A stretch of DNA of 64,000 nt from Pricia antarctica (GTDB lineage: Bacteria > Bacteroidota > Bacteroidia > Flavobacteriales > Flavobacteriaceae), in contig NZ_FNAO01000009.1 in the NCBI RefSeq assembly GCF_900101815.1, positions 148,362 to 212,361 of the forward strand, written 5' to 3'. Positions 59,214 through 64,000 of the stretch are shown piece after piece (the stretch's first letter is position 1; each line of letters starts with the position of its first letter). The notes beneath the pieces were generated by a model. The model saw only the letters and a list, made by a program, of their open reading frames with translations, did not search any database and had not been told where the DNA came from. The position numbers were made by a program, and so were the translations under genes.

Positions 59214-59315
59214 TGTAAGCTTCCCACGTTTCGAACTGCTTGTTAATCCAAAATTATGCTTTTTTCCGTTTTAAATAGGTCGGCTTTCTTTTCATGATGT
59301 TTCTTTAAAGCCGAT

Positions 59316-60296
59316 TTATTTTAAAATGCGCCCAGCGGTAGCGACACGCCTCCTTTGAGCGTATTTTACCGGTGGTATCCTTCCCAGTCCGTCGTGCGGT
59401 CTGTGATGGTTGTAATCGTTCATCCATATACGCGTTTGTTCCCGTACCTGGTCTATGTTCTCGAAGATGTACTTGTTCAGTACACCTCTCCTGTACGAAC
59501 CGTTGAAACGTTCCACGAACGCGTTCTGGGTCGGTTTTCCCGGCTGTATGTATTTGAACACTATACCGTGCATTTCGCTCCAGTCCTTCGTGAGATGGGC
59601 TATCAGCTCAGGGCCGTTGTCCATCCTGATCTTCTTCGGCTTTCCCCTTTTATTGATCAGGTGGTTCAGCACCCAGACGATACGGTTGCTCGGCAACGAG
59701 AAATCGACTTCTATATGTAGCGCCTCTCGATTAAAATCGTCTATGACGTTGAACGACCTGAAACGGCGCTTGTTCTCCAGTACATCGGTCACGAAATCAA
59801 TGCTCCAGGTATGGTTGATCTCGGCAGGGACCTCCAAAGGTTCTTTGACCCTTGCCGGCAAGCGTTTTTTGTGCTTTCTTCTAAGTGGCAGGCCGAGCGC
59901 CTTGTATACGCGATGGACACGTTTGTGGTTCCATGGCCTTCCCTCGTTGCGCAAACGGTGGTACGCCTTCCAAAAACCTTCTTCCGAATGTTCGCTTGCC
60001 TTCTGTCTTAAGGCTTCCTCGATATGAGAATCATCCTTCGGCAAAGGTCTGTAGTAATAAACGCTCTTACTCATATTGAGAACACGGCACGCCCTGCTGA
60101 TACCGTAATGAATAAGTTCTTTGGTAATTCTTCGCTTACGGCAGGGCTTCAGAGCTTTTTTTCGATGATCTCCTTTGCCATTTGATGGTCGAGTGCCAAG
60201 GTCGCGTACATCTGCTTGAGCTTGCGGTTCTCCTCCTCGAGCTCTTTGAGCCGTTTGAGTTCCTTGGAATTCATTCCGGCGAACTTGGAACGCCAC
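59316..60296 (-). CDS. IS3 family transposase OrfB (DDE integrase domain)
   Basis: The transposase part made by -1 frameshifting from orfA. The open frame extends to 60296, but the meaningful sequence begins at [20 protein letters not shown] near 60160. DDE residues are visible: Asp in [14 protein letters not shown], Asp in [15 protein letters not shown] and Glu in [14 protein letters not shown]. The HTH_21 segment [20 protein letters not shown] comes before them. It ends with the typical [15 protein letters not shown]. The full OrfAB fusion would carry out cut-and-copy transposition of this IS. Confidence 0.92.
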   Translation of the reverse strand: MAFQVRRNEFQGTQTAQRARGGEPQAQADVRDLGTRPSNGKGDHRKKALKPCRKRRITKELIHYGISRACRVLNMSKSVYYYRPLPKDDSHIEEALRQKASEHSEEGFWKAYHRLRNEGRPWNHKRVHRVYKALGLPLRRKHKKRLPARVKEPLEVPAEINHTWSIDFVTDVLENKRRFRSFNVIDDFNREALHIEVDFSLPSNRIVWVLNHLINKRGKPKKIRMDNGPELIAHLTKDWSEMHGIVFKYIQPGKPTQNAFVERFNGSYRRGVLNKYIFENIDQVREQTRIWMNDYNHHRPHDGLGRIPPVKYAQRRRVATAGRILK

Positions 60297-60415
60297 TTGT
60301 AAAAAGCGGCGGGACTTACGCCATGTTCGCGACTGATCTGATCGACACTTTTACCATTGTCGAACTCCTTCAAGATCTTGGCGATCTGCGTTGGTGAAAA
60401 TTTGCTCCTTCTCAT
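60149..60415 (-). CDS. IS3 family transposase OrfA (HTH protein)
   Basis: 88 aa. HTH_Tnp_1 domain [20 protein letters not shown], then [20 protein letters not shown], followed by a leucine-zipper-like helix ([20 protein letters not shown]). It ends in a run of seven A plus G (60162-60155 on the minus strand), a slippery heptamer for -1 frameshifting into orfB. IS407-type. Confidence 0.92.
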   Translation of the reverse strand: MRRSKFSPTQIAKILKEFDNGKSVDQISREHGVSPAAFYKWRSKFAGMNSKELKRLKELEEENRKLKQMYATLALDHQMAKEIIEKKL

Positions 60416-60477
60416 ACTGTTTAAAATTAAGATTATTATTCTACTTTTAAACAGTTCGGTTTTAGGGGAAGCTTACA

Positions 60478-60481
60478 ATTA
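60478..60481. repeat. Target site duplication ATTA, right copy
   Basis: Matches the left copy at 59210-59213 and restores an uninterrupted small reading frame when the IS is removed. Confidence 0.8.
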
Positions 60482-60692
60482 TCCACACTAGCCCAGCAAA
60501 GTTCACATCAAAGAAATCCCCACCATTTCTGACAATATAATATCCAGAAATGAAATGTAACTCCTCAGATTAGAACGGACTTCTAAGCTCAATGAAATTG
60601 ATAAAGCGCGCAGTTAAGTAACTCCTAGCAGCCAACATAATAAAAACGAGACTTACTAAAGATGACCAGATTTTCACCCTCGGTTTACGACT

Positions 60693-61502
60693 TTATGGTT
60701 GTGGCGCATTTGACTTGGAGTTAAATTCACGCTTTAATTTACCCTTGGACCATCGCCCTTGAGTAATTATCCCGTCTTGACTTAAGATGCCTCGCCCATG
60801 CTCAAGGCTATTTTTCCAGTTTCCGTTATAGTAATCCCCGTCAGCATACGTGAATTTGCCTTGCCCATGTCGCTGGCCATTTTTCCACTCACCCTCATAA
60901 ACATCACCGTTGGTATAACGAAGTGTTCCCTCGCCATGCCAAGACCCATTTTTAAATTCACCTGTGTAAATATAGCCGTTGTCATATTCGCACACAGCGC
61001 GACCGGTGTAGTCATCAATCGCGTTTTCAAGGATGACCGGGAACCCATTATAGGACAGATATGTATCCTCTTTTTCTTGTCGCGGCATTGTGGCCTCGTC
61101 TTTGTCTGGATGGAATTGAATCGATTCCTCGCGCTCCGTAGATGGGAGGCTCTGAACAGACCGCACGGTCTACGTGCGCTCATCTTGTTCCTTGATCACA
61201 GAAGGAGGCGTTGTCTCAATGCGGATTTCTGGTTGCGGCATTTTTTTCTTGGTGGGCGTGATCACATCCTCATCATTCTCGCCAAACAATGCCCCAGCTA
61301 GAACAAGGGCTGCAAGACCGAACGCACCATAGGCAAGATTCTTGAAACAACCACTTTTATTCCCATTCTCAGGAGTCAGTGGTGGGTCTGGGCTATATAT
61401 TTTTCCAGAACCAGCACATCCAGTACACATTTCATTTCTACTATGGACGAAATCGTACGAATAACCAGTTCCACCACATTTTCCACAATTAACTCGTGCC
61501 AT
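60693..61502 (-). pseudogene. Zinc-ribbon/TM/MORN-repeat protein, split by one in-frame TAG
   Basis: From ATG 61502: a DnaJ-type zinc motif (CGKCGGTGYSYD, then MCTGCAGSGKIY), a membrane helix (NLAYGAFGLAALVLAGALFG, about 54-73) and an acidic/Pro linker. A TAG follows at 61170-61172. The same frame continues TVRSVQSLPSTEREESIQFH and then MORN repeats (GYIYTGEFKNGSWHGEGTLR, DVYEGEWKNGQRHGQGKFTY, DYYNGNWKNSLEHGRGILSQ) to the stop at 60693. Without the TAG it is one 269-residue membrane-anchored MORN protein. With it, the N-terminal half (110 aa) and an alternative GTG-started MORN half may be separate products. Confidence 0.68.
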
Positions 61503-61796
61503 GTTTTTGTCTTTAATTCAATTGCGGCTTTGTTTAGTATCTGTGCTTCTTCCTTGCCGGGGGCGTAGATAGCCGTTGTCATGATATTCGCACCATTCAA
61601 TCTGCAGCATATTAAGCGTAATTATTTTCCTTAGTTTTAACCATACAATCGAACGATTACACCTTTTTTTTGGATAATGTTTTGTTAAAGTTATTTTCGC
61701 TATCGTTTATTTAGACTTTGCAATAATTAATATTTTTTCAACGATGATATAGCATGACAATTGGAGAAATGAGGGACATTTAGCATAATTGTATCT
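61503..61796. other. AT-rich gap with one leader-motif copy
   Basis: About 290 nt upstream of the MORN gene. A short minus-strand frame near 61600-61503 (MTTAIYAPGKEEAQILNKAA) overlaps the start of the MORN gene in another frame but is not recognised. The region also holds the motif copy at 61702-61719. Confidence 0.35.
61702..61719 (-). repeat. 18-nt leader motif ATCGTTTA, copy 2
   Basis: Plus strand ATCGTTTATTTAGACTTT. Lies in the gap upstream of the MORN gene, about 200 nt from its ATG, so it could be its promoter or operator. Confidence 0.6.
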
Positions 61797-61898
61797 TTAC
61801 CCGTCAACTTCTCCCTTCACCTTTTCTATATAATCATTGGTCTGTTCCATGGAAATAATAATTTCCCCTAGTCTATTGGCCATTTGCTGTTTTGTCAT
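61797..61898 (-). CDS. Very small protein (33 aa) with its own leader motif
   Basis: ATG at 61896-61898, stop at 61797-61799: MTKQQMANRLGEIIISMEQT then NDYIEKVKGEVDG. Amphipathic, charged, no membrane segment. Its ATG follows the 18-nt leader motif by 4 nt, the same layout as for the lipoprotein gene at 62728, which is the main reason to believe it is translated. Too short for a family assignment. Confidence 0.4.
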   Translation of the reverse strand: MTKQQMANRLGEIIISMEQTNDYIEKVKGEVDG

Positions 61899-61902
61899 TT
61901 GT

Positions 61903-61920
61903 ATCGTTTAATTAGACTTT
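61903..61920 (-). repeat. 18-nt leader motif ATCGTTTA, copy 3
   Basis: Plus strand ATCGTTTAATTAGACTTT, 4 nt upstream of the ATG of the 33-aa frame on the minus strand. Confidence 0.6.
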
Positions 61921-61939
61921 AAGTAATCTCTTTACCATT

Positions 61940-62728
61940 CTAAATGTTTCCAGGTTTTGTGAAAAATTCCACTATTCTATCTTCTTCAAGTAATTTATCG
62001 GTAAACCTATTTATTTCTTCACTTGACAGTTGGGGCAATTCGATTTGCATTGATCTTAAACTTCCGTTCTTTTGCGGTGCTATTAAAATTGTTTTTCCAA
62101 AATCGAGATTAAAAAGTCTAGTGCTGACAATTGCATAAGATTCGTTTTCCGGTGTTGTAAAAGCTACGTAATCAATCGTGGAGTTTTTGGTCTTATAAAA
62201 TCCCTGTCCTACATAATCTGGATGGTTGCGAGAAATAATTTCACTACCTACATGTGAGAAATCAACCGAATCAATGGTATCGGTCAAAACGAGTATTTGA
62301 AAAAATATTTCGTCCTTTCTATTTTGTAATCGTTTCTGGTTTAGATTGTTCTTCTTAACGAAAAAGCTGTTGTACAATATTATTTTGTCCTTTATTGTTT
62401 TGTAGTACTTCCCGGCACCGCTGTATCCAAAATTGCCTAGACCGGAGAAGGTTCCCTTCCCTATTAAATCATAATTGGGTACTGGGAAGGCACCAAACAT
62501 GAAGGGACCGGTTGGTCTCTCGTTCTTATATGAAAGGTCTGTTTTTAACATTTCAGTGTCCCAATAAGAAGAGTCTTGTCTTTTCTTAACCACCAGTGAC
62601 CTTAATGAATCTGGGAAAATTACATGATGAGAATTTTCACCTTTATCAATAACACCAACTTTATCAGGATTACTATCTGAACAAGAAAACGCGATCGCTA
62701 TTGTTATTATGAGAATTAACTTCTTCAT
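61940..62728 (-). CDS. Hypothetical lipoprotein
   Basis: 262 aa. Lipobox IAIAFSC (Cys16), then SDSNPDKVGVIDKGENSHHV. Predicted mixed alpha/beta body with GKGTFSGLGNFGYSGAGKYY and SEEINRFTDKLLEEDRIVEF. No family recognised. The ATG lies 7 nt after a leader-motif copy. It lies 71 nt downstream of the protease-like lipoprotein gene in the same direction, so the two may act together. Confidence 0.62.
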   Translation of the reverse strand: MKKLILIITIAIAFSCSDSNPDKVGVIDKGENSHHVIFPDSLRSLVVKKRQDSSYWDTEMLKTDLSYKNERPTGPFMFGAFPVPNYDLIGKGTFSGLGNFGYSGAGKYYKTIKDKIILYNSFFVKKNNLNQKRLQNRKDEIFFQILVLTDTIDSVDFSHVGSEIISRNHPDYVGQGFYKTKNSTIDYVAFTTPENESYAIVSTRLFNLDFGKTILIAPQKNGSLRSMQIELPQLSSEEINRFTDKLLEEDRIVEFFTKPGNI

Positions 62729-62735
62729 TAATAAA

Positions 62736-62753
62736 ATCGTTTATTTGAACTTT
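62736..62753 (-). repeat. 18-nt leader motif ATCGTTTA, copy 4
   Basis: Plus strand ATCGTTTATTTGAACTTT, 7 nt upstream of the lipoprotein ATG. Identical to copy 1 over 17 positions. Confidence 0.6.
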
Positions 62754-62799
62754 AGAGAACTGGACTGGGGCTTTTCATAGAATATAGTGCTAGCCACAG

Positions 62800-63831
62800 C
62801 TATTTTTCGTTGATATAACCTTCATATCCGCTTTTTTCCAAAACTTCTTTAGCGTCCATTCCGTACAATTCTTTCCACGAATCTTGTCCGTGTTTTTTAA
62901 CATAGTTTTCTATAATTCTAAAACCTAACCAATAATAAAGGGTTTTAGGTGCATCCGGATAAAGTTTATGCGTGTCGTTCCGCAATAATGGATTGTCGCC
63001 CGACTTGTCGTCAAAATATGGTTTAATGCTTTTGAAAATGTCCTTTTCTCTTTGCAAATACCAATCCCAATCGTTTTCGGTCATATTTTCGACCGCCTCC
63101 CATTTTGTGATATTCCCATCGAAGAATGCCCAAGTGAAATAGCAAGCAAATCCCTCGTCTATTGTCAAAAACAAGGCGGTGCCAGATGATGGGTCGTTTG
63201 ATGTTAGTGGCTCGTTGGCCAAATGGTTTAATTCGTGCGGTATTCCTTTTTCGATTGTGTAGGCTACATCATAGTCTTTATTGTTCAGTTCAAAACAAAA
63301 CTCCTGTCCGCTGCAACCTCCAAAACCTATTCCTTGAAATGGGGTAAAAAGGATGCTTATACTTGCCTTTGGGCTATGTGGCACTAATTTTTTAAATCGG
63401 TAAAGATTGGCATTAAGGGCCGAATCGATGTTTATGTCCCGGAGTTCGTTTGCCCTTTGCTGGAAAAAAGCTTCGTTTTCAGTATAAAGCGTTCTGTTCC
63501 ATTCGACCATTCCATTAGTAGTATTGAATTTTGAACTATTTTCCTCTCCGAAAATCATTGCGTAACAATTGTCCCATAGTTCTTGGTGAGGTCGATAAAC
63601 TTTTTCAATAATCATTATACTATCAAAGTCCGTTCCTCGATGTGCCAAAATTTGGCTTTTGAAAAGATTTTTGATAACTATATCGTTAACTTTTATACTG
63701 TCCGACAGCTTTGTGATTCGTTCCATAAATTCCGATTCGGAATTCCAGTTTTTATTTCCATTTATAGCGTCTTTACAGGATAAACTTCCAAATAAAAGTC
63801 CGAATGATAATATTAGCAGTATTTTTTTCAT
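62800..63831 (-). CDS. Lipoprotein with HExxH motif, DUF2268-like putative zinc protease
   Basis: 343 aa. Lipobox FGSLSC (Cys19). The metalloprotease-like motif HELNH is in GIPHELNHLANEPL, followed about 30 residues later by TIDEGFACYFTWAF, whose Glu could be the third zinc ligand as in gluzincins. This spacing and the tail LYYWLGFRIIENYVKKHG recall predicted zinc-dependent proteases of the DUF2268 type. Periplasmic or surface. Substrate unknown. It is upstream of the hypothetical lipoprotein gene on the same strand. Confidence 0.68.
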   Translation of the reverse strand: MKKILLILSFGLLFGSLSCKDAINGNKNWNSESEFMERITKLSDSIKVNDIVIKNLFKSQILAHRGTDFDSIMIIEKVYRPHQELWDNCYAMIFGEENSSKFNTTNGMVEWNRTLYTENEAFFQQRANELRDINIDSALNANLYRFKKLVPHSPKASISILFTPFQGIGFGGCSGQEFCFELNNKDYDVAYTIEKGIPHELNHLANEPLTSNDPSSGTALFLTIDEGFACYFTWAFFDGNITKWEAVENMTENDWDWYLQREKDIFKSIKPYFDDKSGDNPLLRNDTHKLYPDAPKTLYYWLGFRIIENYVKKHGQDSWKELYGMDAKEVLEKSGYEGYINEK

Positions 63832-63866
63832 AGCTGTGGATAACTATTGTAAATAGCAACAAGTTA

Positions 63867-64000
63867 CTATTTTGTAATCACTTTAATTTCGGCCAATGAT
63901 GTAATCGTGGCCGTTGCAGAAGTGCTCTGTGCGTAAGATATTGACCCGAGCAGGCTGTTTTTACGGAGCCTTTTGGAGAACGGGTCTTGGCTGGATCTGC
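63867..64000 (-). CDS. 3' end of an unknown protein (partial)
   Basis: A minus-strand frame enters from the right edge and ends at TAG 63867-63869: DPFSKRLRKNSLLGSISYAQ then STSATATITSLAEIKVITK. It is open over the whole visible 44 codons and protein-like, but cannot be identified. It ends 36 nt before the ATG of the protease-like lipoprotein gene. Confidence 0.4.
   Translation of the reverse strand, partial: RSSQDPFSKRLRKNSLLGSISYAQSTSATATITSLAEIKVITK

Larger units (their letters stand above)
59214..60477 (-). mobile_element. IS3 family (IS407-type) insertion sequence, intact
   Basis: 1264 bp bounded by inverted repeats TGTAAGCTTCCC (59214) and GGGAAGCTTACA (ends 60477), followed internally by imperfect CGAACTG matches. 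It carries orfA and orfB with a slippery A7G site between them, and is flanked by ATTA direct repeats. Complete ends and reading frames indicate a recent insertion. Confidence 0.93.
59122..60569 (-). pseudogene. Small membrane-protein gene split by the IS insertion
   Basis: With the IS (59214-60477) and one ATTA copy removed, the minus-strand frame is continuous: GYYIVRNGGDFFDVNFAGLV from 60567-60482, joined through the target site to WIIIYYFVQIWMLFKGVDLV and NSLNPFKNLNN, stop at 59122-59124. The product has one strong hydrophobic helix. The start codon is not clear (upstream stop at 60570-60572). It shows that the IS entered an existing gene. Confidence 0.6.
39155..64000. mobile_element. Integrative and conjugative element (left part; right end not in window)
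   Basis: It begins at the tRNA 3' fragment and the adjacent integrase gene. It carries RteC, a replication-type module, an EEP nuclease, an amidase and a CTnDOT-like mating-pair module (traE, F, G, I, J, K, M, N). No relaxase, VirD4 coupling ATPase, TraA-D, TraL or TraO-Q was found. Cargo from 55 kb includes an R-M gene, an IS3-family insertion and small lipoproteins. No second copy of the tRNA fragment was seen up to 64,000, so the right limit is unknown and the last kilobases could be chromosomal. Confidence 0.7.

Noticed and set aside
59455..60027. 190-codon frame antisense to the IS transposase
   Set aside because: The DDE transposase on the other strand explains this DNA.

Overview
The window reads as DNA of a marine, polysaccharide-degrading flavobacterium (Bacteroidota, Flavobacteriaceae; the Zobellia/Maribacter/Arenibacter kind is my guess). 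The reasons are a SusC/SusD pair, many Cys-lipoproteins with short signal peptides, ATG starts with little Shine-Dalgarno signal, a TAnnTTTG-type promoter box, and CTnDOT-style tra genes.

Left part (1-12.5 kb). A carbohydrate cluster holds a Gfo/Idh/MocA oxidoreductase, an AraC regulator, an unknown polytopic membrane protein, a DapA/NanA-type aldolase and a secreted BNR (sialidase-like) propeller. The two minus-strand enzyme genes share a 20-nt element about 70-80 nt upstream of their starts. Next is a four-gene ECF sigma factor operon whose first and last genes carry the same bipartite promoter (TGTAATAA-N11-AGCCACTAACC), the expected arrangement for an autoregulated sigma. After a serine hydrolase and an NmrA-like reductase, an acyltransferase and a FlgO/TPR protein are joined head to head with both 5' ends missing.

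Middle part (12.8-38.5 kb). This is a large polysaccharide-utilisation-type locus. On the minus strand run a symporter, two tiny membrane proteins, a cytoplasmic GH2 of the exo-beta-glucosaminidase type, a DegT aminotransferase, a Gfo/Idh dehydrogenase and a HAD phosphatase-like protein. The last three recall the NtdA/NtdC/NtdB set of Bacillus kanosamine synthesis. Divergent from them are SusC, SusD, an unrecognised large glycosidase-like lipoprotein and four small-molecule enzymes (OMPDC/KGPDC-type decarboxylase, zinc ADH, SDR, TIM-barrel isomerase). The parts together suggest import of an unusual, perhaps amino- or keto-sugar-containing glycan and its intracellular oxidation and transamination. 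A propeller/alpha-alpha lipoprotein, a VCBS/CxxCH lipoprotein and a sialate O-acetylesterase close the region.

Right part (39.1-64 kb). An integrative conjugative element begins at the 3' fragment of a CAT-anticodon tRNA. It carries a tyrosine integrase, an AraC/TPR sensor, RteC, a replication-like module (HTH, DnaD-like, DnaC-like), an EEP nuclease, a cell-wall amidase and traE-F-G-I-J-K-M-N. Cargo follows: a type IIG-like R-M gene, an intact IS3-family (IS407-type) insertion with a 4-bp target duplication, a zinc-ribbon/MORN protein and small lipoproteins. No relaxase, VirD4 coupling protein or second att site is visible, so either the element continues past the window or it is defective. 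Several of its genes are broken by single events: in-frame stops in the R-M, MORN and C39-like genes, a 1-nt frameshift in the DnaD-like gene, and one IS insertion.
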